Assembly: GCA_002205965.3 (NCBI GenBank)
Contig: NADL03000012.1
Span: 806,001-870,000 of the forward strand
Reading direction: 5' to 3'
Length of the DNA: 64,000 nucleotides
From: Kappaphycus alvarezii
Taxonomy: Eukaryota > Rhodophyta > Florideophyceae > Gigartinales > Solieriaceae
The position numbers and the translations under genes were made by a program. How positions within the stretch are numbered: position 1 is the first letter of the stretch; each line of letters opens with the position of its first letter. Positions 13,370 through 25,599 of this stretch are shown piece by piece. Under the pieces are notes generated by a model. That model was not told where the DNA came from. It saw only the letters and a list, made by a program, of their open reading frames with translations, and did no database searches.

Positions 13370-13810
13370 AGTCGCAGGGAAAAAATTTAAAAAATAAATA
13401 AAATACTGTATAAAATAGTAAAAAATGACTCTAGACTACAGTGCTGACTGTAGAAAACGGAGAAAAAATCGTCTTACAAATAGCGAAAAATTTAGGTTTT
13501 TGGTGACCCTTCACAAACCATCAACAAGGGGTAAGGTGTCTAGCGAGGGCACATGAAAGAAGATGCCTGACTTTGAAGATGACTGGAACTGGGACCCACA
13601 GTGCTGCTCGTTCGGGTTTTTTGATGCTCTTAGGTGTAATTGCTTTTCAGTAATTTTAATGTCACGGGGGTGGTATTCGTAATAAATGTAACCGCTCTTT
13701 CTGCCGACTGGAGCTCAAACGACTCCTTTTCTCCATTAAAAAACTAGTTGAGCTTCTTTACTCCGCTGCGTTCTTCCGTAGAAAGAAGCGCATCGCGAAG
13801 AGACAGGGCG
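13370..13810 (-). repeat. 5' LTR-like segment of the third gypsy fossil
   Basis: Partner of 8230-8660, with the same ordered blocks (ATAAAATACTG, GACTCTAGACTACAGT, TGTAGAAAACGGAGAAA, and further right a GGTGGTAT(T/A) block). It lies on the gag side of the element, as expected for the 5' LTR of a minus-strand copy. Confidence 0.65.
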
Positions 13811-15430
13811 GCCGAAGGCCTGTCCGCGAACGTTTTTGAGGAATATCACTAAGTTGTAATTTTTCTACCTCTCAATTCGCTTTACTTAGCCCCTCAATTT
13901 GCACCCTATTTATCTCTTTAACTACGACACCCGCTGCCAACCCATCCTTACACGTGGCTTACCATCTCCCTTTCCTCAATTTTTGGTCAATCTCACCTCA
14001 ACCGCCGCAAACTATCTCCCTACACTCGTCACTGCAAACCATCTATCCCCTCAACCACTTCACACCCTCCCTTTCCCTAAAACAGCGCAATCTCCTCCTC
14101 CATTCAACAACTGCACACTCCTCTCCCCCAACGCTCCCAACCATCACTCATCTACCTAAATCAAGTCCTCTTTGTCGTCGATTGTTACTGCTCTTGTTAT
14201 AATTGTTGATTCTTTTTTTGAAAGTTGGTCATTTTTGTGTTGATGTGATTTTTGATTCTATTTTTGGACGTAGGTTGTTGTTGGTCACCACTTCTGCTGG
14301 ATTGTTGGCTCCCCGTTAAAGAGCGGCTGATATTGGTCACTACGGCACCTGTAGTTATTGGTCTTAAGGATTTTCGCTTGTTATCTTCGTCATTCGTTCG
14401 TTGATGGCTGTATGATCTAGTTTGGGTTCTTTTTGGTGCCTCTGGAATTGGCTTTCTGCTCTCGAATAGCTGTCTGAGGCTCGCTGAAGTCCTTCTCTTG
14501 TGTGGAGTGTTGCTGAACCTAGTAGGGCAGTGGACGACAACTGCGTGTGATCTGGTTTCATCTTTGGTATAACGCTAATAACGGCCTGCGCACCACAGGT
14601 TCCATATGTTCAGGGATCAGCTCCTGCGCCACACACTTTGAGCTGCTGTTTGTGGGCACATGAATCAACCTTATAAGAAGTAAAGTCCCAAGATAGGTAT
14701 TCCTGATGGCTAAACCTCCGCCCACTCGGATCTCGTTTCGCCCACAGAGGTAGCTTATCTCGTTTTACGTCATTTTTGCTTTGAAGCTCATTCAAAGATC
14801 GTGTTGAAGTCTGAGACATTTCTTACTGGGGTGATACATTTTGGCGGATGTGATTACTTTTGGACTAGCCGCTTGGTTTGTTCGGGAGAATCATGGCGAA
14901 AATTCTATAGGATGCGGACTGGTTGAATGCTATTGTAGATAGCTCCGGGTAACATATCAAGAACAGAGTGACAGCAACCTGCAATGGATCTTTGTGAAGT
15001 TAAACTGCTGAAATGCCCCTCTCCAGAGCAACAATGACGCTGTAACAGGGTTCAATACCCGAAACCTCCTCATGTACCGAGGTGATAGCGTTCGGAGTAC
15101 ACTTAACCCGTGACTAGTAGGGGACTAGCCGCCTAGGGTCGGAGTACCCTTGTAATTTTTCAGTCAAGATCAGAAGTTGGGTTGTGAAGCTAAGGGTGAA
15201 GGATTCAACTAAGGGGTATGCGTTTCGCCTAGGTACTTGGTGTAGCTCAGCGCAAAAAAAATTCCATTGGGACTCGCTTGATGTCAACGAAAAAAGTCTT
15301 CCACACAGCATGGTGGACCAAAGACAAGAGTTGACTCTCCGCAGTTCATGCGGACAATTTCAAACCAAAAGTTGACTTCCCTAACGATCGCCCAGAAGGG
15401 ATTCACTATTTTATTCTGCTCACTTGATGC
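13811..15430. other. Unassigned interval with a pyrimidine-rich part
   Basis: About 13870-14160 is C- and T-rich on the plus strand, so the open frames there (proline- and serine-rich) may be compositional. Minus-strand frames at 14364-14561 (65 codons) and 14610-14819 (69 codons, LPLWAKRDPSGRRFSHQEY) look more protein-like and could be gag-side remnants of a copia element, but no diagnostic motif is present. Nothing else could be assigned. Confidence 0.3.
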
Positions 15431-16400
15431 CTATCTGCAAGGCTCACAACTCAAGGAGTTGATCTCTGAAATTTTTCCTTCCTCAAGATTTTTTTGCTGA
15501 GGAGATCTGCGATCTTCTGGCTGTTTGGGTAGAATTTAGGAAGTTTCTTAACTACAGGTATCTTAATCTTGATATGCTCTTCTCGCGTATGGTAATTCTT
15601 ACGCTCGCGCGCAGAATGTATAACGATGCTAAAGACCTTGCAAACCACTATTCGGACTGGCCAAATCATAGTTGCTGTAGGCTCCAAGGGCCAATAAGAC
15701 CTAAAGATTCAAAGGAGATCGTGATCGTAACATCAGGCCTTGGAACGGAGGGAGCTATAATATGGTCAGCGGTAGTGGGCTGGTTCAAGACATTTTGGTG
15801 CGTCTTTACTACTACGATATAACTTTCTCTCGACAACGTAAGTAATTTAGGATGCTTTTTGTAGAACAGTACTCCCAGGTAGAAATTGAATACGGACTAG
15901 GTCCTCAATAGATGTTTCAATGCCTTTATAACTTTTTGTCCAGAAACGCAAAACTTTTTTATCTTGAAGAGGTGCACAAATATTAGCAGACGTCTCAGTA
16001 GGCAGTTGAGATGAATAAACGAGAGTATAACTCGTTTACTTGTCAAAAAAGTGTGAATAACTACCTAAAAGCGGTTAGCGTTTCCACTTCCGTAATAAAC
16101 GGGCTGCATATTTCGATGGCTTTAGTTAAAATGTATAAGCTGCTCATCAATCTGTTAAGAAAGACCAAACATCCCATTGCGGCCATTCTCAAAAGATCGA
16201 AATTCTCCTGAACGCTTAATTAGGATATAACTGGTCGGGAGAGCCACTTACAAGTCACAACGCATTCGTTCAGCTTCCAGATGCTCAACGGTAGATCAGA
16301 GCCAGTATTACAGCTCGATGAAGAATCAATGATAGCAATCGCAAGGGGAAAACGTTTTTGACAGTCATCGGATGAGAAATTGGGTATCCATTACACTGGA
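15430..16400 (-). mobile_element. Ty1/copia fossil, RNase H end
   Basis: The minus-strand frame at 15451-15687 carries the copia RNase H C-terminal pattern: YHTREEHIKIK, then KIADLLSKKIL, corresponding to the family's HxRTKHIDI and ADxLTKPL motifs. Weaker RNase H-like sequence continues to the right (GCLVFLNRLMSSLY near 16160). Neither LTR was found. The copy is broken, with many breaks, and looks old. Confidence 0.65.
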
Positions 16401-16599
16401 CAGGCTCAGTACATGGACGATCTCAAATAGGTTATGCCGAGGTGTCATTTCTCAACGTGTTATTGTATAAAGCCTTTATAAATTGCCTGATGTTTCAACT
16501 GCGAGGATCTTAATCATATGCTCAAGCACTGAAAAATCCCTTGAAATTTATGAAGGCTGAATCTACGAAGCTAGATTATTATGAGAAAAACGGCTTGAA

Positions 16600-18060
16600 G
16601 AATTACAAAGTACTAATTATTCTAGCGAATTCTTGGCAGCAACTTGACTTCACGGTTAGTGAAGACCGAAATAAGGCTGAAAAAAATTGATGTAAACATT
16701 ATCCGTCCAGCGTGAGAGCGCATTATGATTTTGACAGTTCCTTGACACCGTTCCCTGTGCTTCTTGACCTACGTTGTGAATGTCGATTCAGACCCTTATC
16801 AAATCTTTGTTGTTATGACGTCTACCTCGGATAAAACTACTCCGCAAGAGAGCGAATGTGGATGTGGTGACTCGAGTCCATAGATTACTGTGAGAGGAAG
16901 CCTAAGGCCAAAGCGTATTGCGCTCTTCTGAAAAAAATCTCATGAAAGAACTGAAAGGAAATAAATTAACTTTTTTTTATGACATTTTACACAAAAGAGA
17001 ACCGATAACATCCTTCTCCGAATCCAAGTACTCTATAAATTCTTCTTTCATTTACCGCCGAATTTTTTTATACTGACGTACAATTACTCCCGGACCGGGA
17101 CCTCCTCACTCAGGCATGAATAATCCTGGACTTTGCAGAATACACTGTAAGCTCAAAGGCCGGAGTGGGGGAAAGATTTCATTTTTCAGACTTTTTCCCC
17201 CAAGTCTGAAACAAGGTCATTGCCGAAAAAAGCTCACATAACTCAATCTCGCCCTGCAGATGACTGACAAAAATGTCAAAGATACCACCGGACCGTTAGG
17301 AATCGTGTCCCAGCTCTTTGTAGTTGGGATCTTTCGCGCATTCATCTTATGGAAAATTACTTATCTGATCAATGAAATCGAATGAGAGCACTAAGTGAGT
17401 CACAAGAAGAAATGAAGAGAATATACCGTAATGGTTACCTCAGTACAGCACTAAGTAGGAATGTACCTACGGCAGCTGACATTTAACCTCTTCTCTACTC
17501 TCATACTAAAGTATGAGAGTAGAGAAGAGGTACTGATGTATAGAGAGAATCACGTGGCTAAATCAATAGAATCGCTCGTCGAGCGAGATGTGTAAGGCAA
17601 AATAATGACTTTACAGATGGTGATAGAATTGTTAGAGCTTTACTTGAAAAGGTGAAACGATTTATAGAGAAGAATTATGAGCCCCAAAATGAGCACCCAA
17701 GATCTATAATTACTCAAAACGAGACAAATGCCGAAGCACTGTCGCCAATAGTGTACCAACACGACTATCTGCTGAATGAGCCCTCGAATGCGAAAGAATA
17801 AGACATCCAGTGCGATCAAGACACAGATGGCGAGCTTATAAAAAAGTTTTCACCGAAATCAGACATGCTGAAAACGACCGAAACGCGGGAAAAAAGCCCA
17901 AGATAGCTCGATGTTAATATTTCTTAAATAGATGCTCATTTTAATGAAGTATGTTCACCTGGTGATCCTCGCGGGAGCAATGAAACATTAAAGGCTGCTA
18001 AGGTTTCCTAAATTAACGGCTCAAAAGAGCGCTGGGTTTGTAAGATCATCTCTAGAGGCG
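16600..18060 (+). mobile_element. Copia-like fossil, integrase region (plus strand)
   Basis: At about 17260-17350 the plus strand encodes KDTTGPLGIVSQLFVVGIF, and at about 17415-17480 ALSRNVPTAAD; at 17515-17560 it reads EEVLMYRENH. These three blocks, in this order, match the integrase C-terminal pattern of the copia-like element at 33.2-33.8 kb (NYTLGPEGLITSSIEFGEF, ALHQAIPPTHD, KDIFLVAREREG). No confident gag, protease or reverse transcriptase was seen here. It is broken, with many breaks, and looks old. Confidence 0.6.
17486..17531. repeat. Perfect hairpin, 22 bp arms with 2 bp loop
   Basis: Arms 17486-17507 and 17510-17531 are exact reverse complements (left arm begins ACCTCTTCTCTACTC), separated only by AA. 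The right arm is continuous with the retroelement sequence around it, so the left arm looks like an inverted copy of the right. Confidence 0.97.
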
Positions 18061-18089
18061 AAGTCCCTGACAGAGGTTAGGGGTAGCTG

Positions 18090-18215
18090 GAGTGAGGGAG
18101 ATAGAGAGGGAAGAAATGAGAGAAGTAGAGTGAAAGAGAGAGTGAGAGAGAGAAAGAGTGAGAGACCAAGAAAGAAAGTGGAAAGGAGAGAAGGTAGTGA
18201 AGATCGTTATTCAGA
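18090..18215. repeat. GA-rich low-complexity tract
   Basis: The plus strand is almost only G and A (GAGAGAG and GAAAGAG runs). The serine/leucine-rich 73-codon frame on the minus strand is a consequence of this composition. Confidence 0.9.
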
Positions 18216-18780
18216 CAGACCATGGAGGGAGACCTGGGACTATATAGACCTCGAGGTGAGTCGACTGGTGCGTCCGAACGATCGAAGGAAGTCTCCAAGA
18301 GCCATTTAGACGACAGTGGGGGGCTAACCCTAAACCTACTTGAGCTGATTTAAAGATGATCAGCTAAAGATTACAGCACTGTACAATGCAACAACGTAAT
18401 GGCCAAGTTCTGGGTTGTACAATTGACTATAGTAACGGAAGTCTGTAAGCCTCTTGGCTAGCTGTAAGCTGTCAGCAGAGGCGACAGAAGATAATTACAC
18501 TGGCACGCCCCATCAATCTGGAACTGACCACAATAGTGCCACCTCAATCAGAAAAAATACAAAATTATTTGAAAACGCTAGTACAAATGATTCACAGCTC
18601 ACACCAAAACTTTAAAAACTTGACTCGAAGCAAAGGTATTGTCAGAATATCCGAAACTTGATCTTTGGTTCAGCAATAAGATATCGGGATCTTTTTTCCC
18701 GCTAAAGCCTCACCAAACAAGTGGTAAAGAATAGAAATATGCTTATTACGCTTAGTGATGGACTTTTTTTTGGAAGAGCT
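18216..18780. other. Unassigned interval left of a copia fossil
   Basis: It contains a TATA-like GACTATATAGACC near 18235 on the plus strand and no supported gene. It may hold the decayed 3' LTR of the minus-strand copia to its right, but no matching second LTR was found. Confidence 0.3.
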
Positions 18781-21700
18781 AATCAATTCTGAGCTACCAA
18801 CGAAGATTGAAATCGGTTTGGGAAGGTTGCACCCAAAATCTTATAGAGGAGATCGGGGAGCCACATAGTTTTTTTCAGAGCAGTAAAAAGCGAAATATAT
18901 TCTGCCACACAGGAATAAAGGGCACCACATCCTTGCTTCTTGGAGCCCAATGAGATAAGCCCTCCAGAAATCATGAAGAAAAAACTTTCGGATGATTTGC
19001 CAGTTGAGCAACAGCCCACCCAACCAGAATCGCTGTAACCAATAACAGTAGCGGCCGAAGAGGGTCCGTAACAAATATCAAGATTCATGGTTCCCTTTAG
19101 GTAGCGAAAAAATCGCTTCACTGCATTCTATTGACTCTACTGAGGTCTTTCGAAGTGCTGCGAAAGTTTTCCAATTGCAAAAAAAAGTCTAGATCAGTGC
19201 ATATCATTTGATACATGAGGTTTCCAGTTGAGGGGCGATACGGTGTCGTAGAAGGAAGTTTACTGTAATTTTTTTTCGGTTTTATCCCCATTTGGAAGGA
19301 CTATAAGAGGTTCTACGTGCTTTGAGTCACTCATTTTGAATCTCTCGAGTAGCTTCTCCGAATAAGAAGCCTTTGAAAGGTTCAAATTCCTTTTTTTACG
19401 GTGACAGGCAGCTTTGATTCGAAGATCATCTTTGACAAGACCAAAATCACTCATTTTAAAGCGGCCCTTCAACTCATTTTTGATTCTTTCCAATCATCTC
19501 GAATGAATCCTCCTATCAAAATATCATCGACCTATTCCACAATTATTGAGACTGAGTCACCGTGACTTCAAACATAAAGGCATGGTTTATGCAAGTTGCT
19601 TTCGAATCGAAGATTTACGGTTAAAAATCGTTTATTTTGAAATGCCATTGACATGGGGCCTGCTTCAGCCCGTAAAAGGATCTTAGAAGTTTGCGAACAT
19701 GATCAGGATTTTTTTCATCTTGAATGCAGGATACAACTTCCATATATACCTCCTCCTCCAAACATTCATTAAGGAATACTCACATTCGATCACATTTGAG
19801 GTCGAGGAGATTTATCAGACAAAAGAAACATGCTGACAACAGACAGAGAAACCACAGGGGCATACGTATCGCTGTACTCAAATCCAGGGACCTGCCTAAA
19901 TCCCTTGCTGAGGATACAGAATTTCGGGCAAACGTACGGTTTCATGCGGAAAAGGTAGCACCAAGTAATAACCTGCATTACTGGTTTCTGTGGGACGAGT
20001 TTGAAAATTCCACTTTCTCGAATGGATTCTGCTTCTTTTTGATCCCAAGCATACAGATATCGATGTTCTTGGGAGAACTAGCGTCTTCATATGAAGCAGG
20101 GATGCCGACAGAGATCGATGCAGTATCATCAATACGAGGTACATCTTCTGTGGGGCTACGAAACCCCCACCTATTTTGCTTCCAGGATACTCTACATGAG
20201 CGACATGAGATGACTGCACAGGAGTCATCCTGAAGTGAAGTATGATTGCCGCTTTCCGCAGACACGTCTACTTCTCCAGTATCTTGCACTGCAAGGGACT
20301 TTTTGGAAATGTCTCCCCATGAGGATTTGTCTTCAACTGCGAAATAATCTTGGTCGGAATATTCTTCGAGGTCTTTTGTAGTACATTGAACTTCTAAATT
20401 TCCAGGCTCATTGAATATTATGTCCCGAGATACAACCATTTTCTCTGCCTCGATATCCCAAAGCTTGTAAACTTTACTTTTCAAGTAGTAACTCATTATG
20501 AGGGCCTCTCTTGACCTCTTATCCAGCTTTTTAAGATCTCTTTTAGGAACTACATACCAGCATTGTGATCCAAATACTCAAAGTTGCAATATATTTGGAA
20601 TTATCTCGTTCTAAAGGAAATATGGAGTAGAGCTATCTGGAAAGAGCGCTGTAGGTTACGCGGTTCGGAACATAAACAGCGGTAGAGAGAGCCTCTGCCA
20701 GAAGTGTTTGGGAATACTCTTATGATTTAACATCGAGCATTCAATACTGAGAAGTGTACGATTCATTCGTTCAGCAACACCATTTTGCTGAGGCGTGTGT
20801 GATACTTTGAGCTAATGTTGAATACCTTCTGAGTCGAGAAATTACTTGAAATTGGAAGAATATACTTAACGTCATTGTCAGCTCGCAAAGCTTTGAGGAG
20901 TAAATAGTCTGTTTTTCGGAGCGGGATTTTGTTATGAAATTCATGAGCGTGAAGTTCCCTTAGAGATCGACCATTATTTTTTCTGCGAGTACCTTGCACT
21001 TTTTGAAATATTCCAGAACCTTTGACTTGTACCTCAAAGTGTAGACAATTGTCCATTTGTAGTAGTCGTCAATAAAAGATACAAAAAACTTTGCGCCGAC
21101 AAGCGAAGCGGTCTCGAAAGGTCCCAAAGCATCTGGGTGAACTAATGTAAGAGGATTTGTAGAGAGAGTAACCCTTGGCTTAGAAATCGCGGCACGATGC
21201 GACTTGCCGAGGATAAAACCAAAGCAAGAGCAATTCTAGTTTGAGTGTTTGAGCTTAATGTCCTGTAAGGGCCCATTTCTGACCATTTACTTGATCGCAC
21301 TGGTGTTGACGTGCGAAAGTCGTTCATGCCATGTTGGAGGGTATTATAGCAAGACAAATTCTGAAGCAGTGGGTATTGATGAATCCTGGGCCATGTTCAA
21401 TGTATATAAACCTTTACCAAGTGTTTTAGTGGCAATTTTAGAGCTTTTTGTGCCAGTGACGAGAGAAACTACCTTGCGATCGAAGTGAGAGTTGATCCCT
21501 CGATCTTTCATTTAAGACACTGAAAGCAATTGATGCACAAGCTCGGGACGTGCAGAACGTTCTTCAGCATTCATTTGATTGTCGCATCACTCCGTTGAAG
21601 AATTAGAACTACATCTTCATTCACAGAGCGGATCTAATAACCGAAATAATGGTATATAAATATAGGTCGCAGAGTTTAATAAGCCGTCAATATTGCCAAA

Positions 21701-22150
21701 AGCTGCACTCAATCCGGCTTGAAGTGCAGTGGAGTGGGCACTTTGAAACTAAAGCTTAGAACTTACGCCGATGCTACTTTCGCATCGAACGATGGTCTTT
21801 TTTCTCAACTTGGATTCTTAACTATACTAACAGATAAATATAGAAAAGTGCAGGGTTTGGAGTACTGGAGCAAGAAGTCCAGTTTGAATTTCGTTTGGTG
21901 ATGAATGGAGATGAGTGGTGATATTTCCGTGTTCGCCTATGTTTTGGATAAGATATTTATAGTTCACGATCTGGTGAGAATTCAGGGCATGAATGTTCCT
22001 CTTCGTTATTTTACAGAATAGATAAAAGACTTAGATTCACTTTCGAAGTGACAGCCGCCTAATTAGAAGCGATTAACGATGGATATCATGTTCGCCCATG
22101 AGTCGTAAAAGAGCATGAAGCTCACACAAATTGGACTAGTGAGTACTGTG
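18780..22150 (-). mobile_element. Ty1/copia fossil (minus strand)
   Basis: Copia gene order is clear on the minus strand, from right to left: pre-integrase and zinc-finger region about 21140-21360, integrase core about 20500-21140 (MDNCLHFEVQVKGSG, LRELHAHEFHNKI), integrase C-terminal region 19978-20500 (YYLKSKVYKLWDIEAEKMVVSRD), reverse transcriptase about 19260-19980 (GFRQVPGFEYSDTYAPVVSL; RFKMSDFGLVKDDL), and RNase H 18780-19130 (RFFRYLKGTMNLDICYG, GYSDSGWVG, CVAEYISLFTALKKTMWL). Gag and protease would lie at 21.4-22.1 kb but are poorly preserved. No LTR pair was identified. It is broken, with about a dozen or more breaks. Confidence 0.9.
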
Positions 22151-22371
22151 GAAAACTCTGCTCACCGGCTCTCTAAACGCTAAGATAGTGGAGCTGTAAT
22201 GATTCTACCGGAAAAACTGATTGATAACTGTTCGGTTCAGCAGTGGATAGAGCGACTGAACCAGGCTCCCAACATTTTAAATATAGAATTTGATGATGCA
22301 TTGAGCTTGGTCCTACATTGTTGCTTGGTTTACTTTTTTGAGTCCGTTAAGTTTAAATTATTTACAGTAAT

Positions 22372-22800
22372 TTGAATTTCACGGTGGCGCTGAGGTCCAC
22401 CGATAAATTTTATCGATCTCTCGAGCGGCTGGAGTCAAAGCGACTCATTGCGTTAATTATACAGTTCGTAGAACTTCTTTGCCACGATTTGTTCCGCCAA
22501 CGGAAGGAGAAAACAGCGAAGATCCAGATCAGTCAAAGGCCTGGTCACCCCCGGCTTAGGGGGATCCGATTCCCTTTTCTTTGCAGCTTTCACGTGGACT
22601 AAAATACGTACGTGACGCCTAATGTCGTGGACCGATGAGAATGGCGTTTCACAAGCACGAAAATATAGGAACCTTCTCCTCCCTGTGGTGCTGTACAGCT
22701 CGAGCGTGTGCATTAGAGGCGCAGTGGTGCTCCTTGTCACGAGAGTCCTAAGGACCTAAGTACAGAGCGTACACCGGAACCTAGACAACACAATCACAAC
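22372..22800 (-). CDS. Unrecognised 95-codon frame
   Basis: The minus-strand frame 22453-22740 starts MTRSTTAPLMHTLELYS and ends VAKKFYELYN. It is arginine- and lysine-rich, with a central basic stretch (HVKAAKKRESDPPKP). The overlapping 76-codon plus-strand frame (22372-22602) looks less protein-like. I recognise no family, signal peptide or membrane segment. It lies between a copia fossil and a repeat-like segment, so it may be a remnant of mobile DNA rather than a host gene. Confidence 0.25.
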
Positions 22801-22829
22801 ACCAGCTTAGAATTACTGAAATTTTCCCG

Positions 22830-23256
22830 TTGTTTTCTAGGAGGCCGCAGGTTTCCCTATAAATTGGGCAGGGTTTCCCCGTAGGGCAGCCAAAACAGAT
22901 AGGCTGTCCGATATATTTGAGCAGGATTCCCCGGTACAAATCCGAATTTTCAAATGCCTACAATAAATTAGACCAGGGCTTCGCTTCTGTAGATCCAAGC
23001 TCACCAATTGAGCCCCTGGTTGTAGTAACAGGGTCACCAACCACTATCCTTTGTGTAGCACAGTAGGCTAGAGTGTGATGGAGACCCACTCAAGTCCCTC
23101 CGCAGTCTGGGAGAGCAGTTACTTGCCACACAGGACAGCCTTTGTATCGCACAGTAGATTGTCGTGTGGGGGAGGCCAACTGGCACGTGATCCAGCAACA
23201 CTCGAGAGACAAACACCGGGCAACAAGCAGTAGCGGCAGCGGCGACGGATAACCCT
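22830..23256. other. Repeat-like segment abutting PA copy F
   Basis: On the minus strand two similar blocks follow each other about 90 bp apart: CTACTGTGCGATACAAAGG (near 23150) and CTACTGTGCTACACAAAGG (near 23055). The sequence stops at 23256, where the PA copy begins abruptly in the middle of its conserved 3' region. This suggests that this segment inserted into, or recombined with, that copy. No gene is supported. Confidence 0.4.
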
Positions 23257-24235
23257 AATGTCTCAGACAATCATACTAAGTACTACAAAATGCATCAAAT
23301 GGAATTGTTGAACAGGAAAGACTAGCATAAGATGATATCGGGATAAATATTTAGATTTACTAATAAAAATCTTAGTCCTCGAGATCAGAGCAAAAAAATT
23401 CCTCTAAAATATCCATACCCCCATTGTAGTCCCTGCAACTCCCGTCGAACGCCAAGGGTGATAAATGCCCCCTCGCAACCTTCAAACTCCTCTTCATCCC
23501 CATCAAATTACTCCCTAACTTTTTCTTCTGCCTTGAACAGCAGCCCTCTAACCGTTGTACACTAGTGGTTCCCTCGGGTCCATCCTGACTTCCTCATCTT
23601 ACTCATCTTCCAAATCAGCCTCAGCCTCCTCCTTTTCTACCTCCATTTCTGCCTCCACTGCCTCCTCGGAGAGCAGTACCGCAGAACCACTTCTGAACGC
23701 GTTCTCGGTTCTTTCTTCTACAATAGTCATCATAGTGGTTTGGTCTATTGGCCATCAAGGCCAGAGAATTGAAGGAACGGGGGCTCAGAATGACGTGGCT
23801 ACGGTGAGGGACGGACTGAGATTGGTCATGTTCAGGAAGAAATGGAGGTAAGCCTATGGGTTGTTGATGGGGGGTGGTTTGCTTCAATGACTTTGATGTC
23901 GAAGTTTAAGTAGGGCGAGGGGTTCGAAACTTTTCACGTCCTTGGACGAGATAAAACTGTGAGTCAATGCTGCAGCTGTGAATTTGCACGCAATAAGGGC
24001 AATGAAAAAAGTATGCTAGACAAAATATCGGAACTGAATATCGAGGACCAAGCGGATCACGAGTCGAAATATTTCTTTTATGAAAAAGGAGGACCAATCC
24101 TCAGAAATATAAAATGGAAAATCGAGCTGTACAGTGAGTTTGAATCCGTAGGGAGAAAGTCGCTACATGTTTTTTTTAAAAAAATAGGCAGGAAGATTTT
24201 TTTTGAAAAATAAGAGACCAGCGATGAAGAAAACA
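23257..24235 (-). mobile_element. PA unit, copy F (LTR-like, with ORF)
   Basis: Reading on the minus strand from 24235: an AT-rich leader, then a proline-rich frame (LPPFLPEHDQSQSVPHRS, then NSLALMANRPNHYDDYCRR at 23700-23780), then an acidic end (EEFFCSDLED near 23400) and the start of the conserved 3' region (TAAATATTTATCCCGATATC). It matches copy A in the same order (NGLALMENGPTNHEEYFRR; EELIGSDLEDND). The 3' portion is missing where the segment at 22.8-23.26 kb abuts. The protein is of unknown function; the unit is broken. Confidence 0.6.
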
Positions 24236-24239
24236 GAAG

Positions 24240-25520
24240 TTTATTGAGAAGAACGCTTCCTTACAGTATGTACAGTGCTCACAATAAAATATGCTTCTCT
24301 TTCAAAAAGAATATTGGGTTTACGCAATCTTCAGCTCATTATTGTATGTTCATAATGAAAAGAGGGAGATTTTAAAATCGTTATTCTCTTTTTATCTCGA
24401 TGATATCGCTCTTTTCGTGCAAGAAAACTGGCCACAGATACCACAATTAAAATACATAATTCTTTTCAAGCAAATGATCTAAGCAAACTTTGCTTCTTTC
24501 TGGGGCGCGAAAACTACGGATTATGAATGCTCCATATATATATATTTCACAGGCAGCATAAACCATGAACATCATAGCCAATGCAAGCATGGATTCAGCT
24601 GGGTCAATAACATATCATTGCCTTTAAGCCACGTTCTGTGTGAATAGCGTCGAGATGTGCCTAATGATGAGAAATGTATAATGGCATTTGTGCCATAGAG
24701 GCAGCTGCTTGGCTCTCTACCCTATCATTGTGTCAGAAAGAGACCAGATAGTACAGCAGCATTATCTATGCTGAGAAAAGGCGGATATTACCGAGCGCCT
24801 CGACTCTGGAATGACCTGAAGTATCTATTGCATTACTTAAAAGTGAATTATATCTTCGGCCCTATCATTGAAAATAACTCTCACAATGTATTTCTTCAAA
24901 GTTTTCAGAATCTGACTGAGCTCGTAGTGAATATAGCCTCCGTTCAAAGTCTGATTATCTTTTATCATTGAATGATATTTTTTCATATGGCCATCGAAGC
25001 TACAGGAGAGTACAGCGCTCCCCACAGCTGCGGGTGAGATTTTTGCCCTCTCATACTGCATTGTTCATGTATCATGGACAATATGCTTGCTCAGGACTTG
25101 GTGATAGCACCGAACTGCCAACTACAGTTTTTTAGGACAATTTGGAAGCCATCAAGCTGACTCAAGAAATTAATGGTCTACGGAATGTCAAGCATATTGA
25201 AATTCAATGCAGTCATGTCCATTTCCATGGCTTTGAGCCTGCTCTTTAGGCGCAATATTGACACTACCCATTTTTCTGAACACGCTTAACATCTACCGGG
25301 GGAAAGCCAAGCCGCATATTTCAAATATTAAAGAAACAAATAGATTAAGATCATGTCCATGAACTTATTGAAAATAACCACGTTTAGGTTGAGTACATAC
25401 CCTATACAGAGAATCGTACAAATTCCCTAGCGAAGATGCTCGTTGCAGATAACTTCAGCGAATACGGAAAATTCCTTAGAGCTGCCGAAAAAGCACAGAG
25501 GAGGCGCGTTTTTGAGTTCT
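24240..25520 (+). mobile_element. Ty1/copia fossil, reverse transcriptase to RNase H
   Basis: Plus-strand parts: reverse transcriptase active-site region FYLDDIALFVQENW near 24390-24430 (family YVDD box), RNase H at about 24735-25490 with RPDSTAALSMLRKGGYY, LWNDLKYLLHYLKVNYIFG, DNLEAIKLTQEINGL, VKHIEIQ near 25190, and the RNase H end ENRTNSLAKMLVADNFSEYG near 25410-25470. This order and spacing are typical of copia. No gag, integrase or LTR was seen. It is broken, with many breaks, and looks old. Confidence 0.8.
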
Positions 25521-25599
25521 GAGTACCATCAATCAAACAAGGCAATATTTACAAATTTTATAGTCTGGAGATTTAGAACTGATCTCCTTTCATGTAGTA

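Larger units (their letters stand above)
8230..13810 (-). mobile_element. Ty3/gypsy retroelement fossil (third), LTR to LTR
   Basis: Parts on the minus strand, right to left: LTR 13370-13810, gag at about 12780-13340 (EVNKFFSLYDNVAIAGKS), protease region at about 12400-12750, reverse transcriptase at about 11080-11990 (MHFGLLNAPSAFQ near 11490; then LGHSIDENVTEVDKEKI), RNase H at about 10550-11080 (FDAPFLVETDSSSVSVGVL), integrase at about 9440-10250 (VWVAHGNALTPKA near 9530), and LTR 8230-8660. Order and motifs are those of Ty3/gypsy. Integrase pieces match the neighbouring second element. It is broken, with many breaks; the strongly diverged LTRs make it an old copy. Confidence 0.87.

Noticed and set aside
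13899-14202. Two proline/serine-rich plus-strand frames
   Set aside because: The strand is C- and T-rich and both frames stay open for compositional reasons; no match in order to the PA protein.
15040-15075. tRNA-like GGGTTCAATACCC block
   Set aside because: It resembles a B box, but no A box at proper distance and no cloverleaf could be folded around it.
18077-18298. Serine/leucine-rich minus-strand frame
   Set aside because: Produced by the GA-rich tract at 18090-18215, not a gene.
19724-20233. 169-codon plus-strand frame
   Set aside because: It is antisense to the copia reverse transcriptase and integrase end, whose motifs (GFRQVPGFEYSDTYAPVV) read on the minus strand; a shadow frame.
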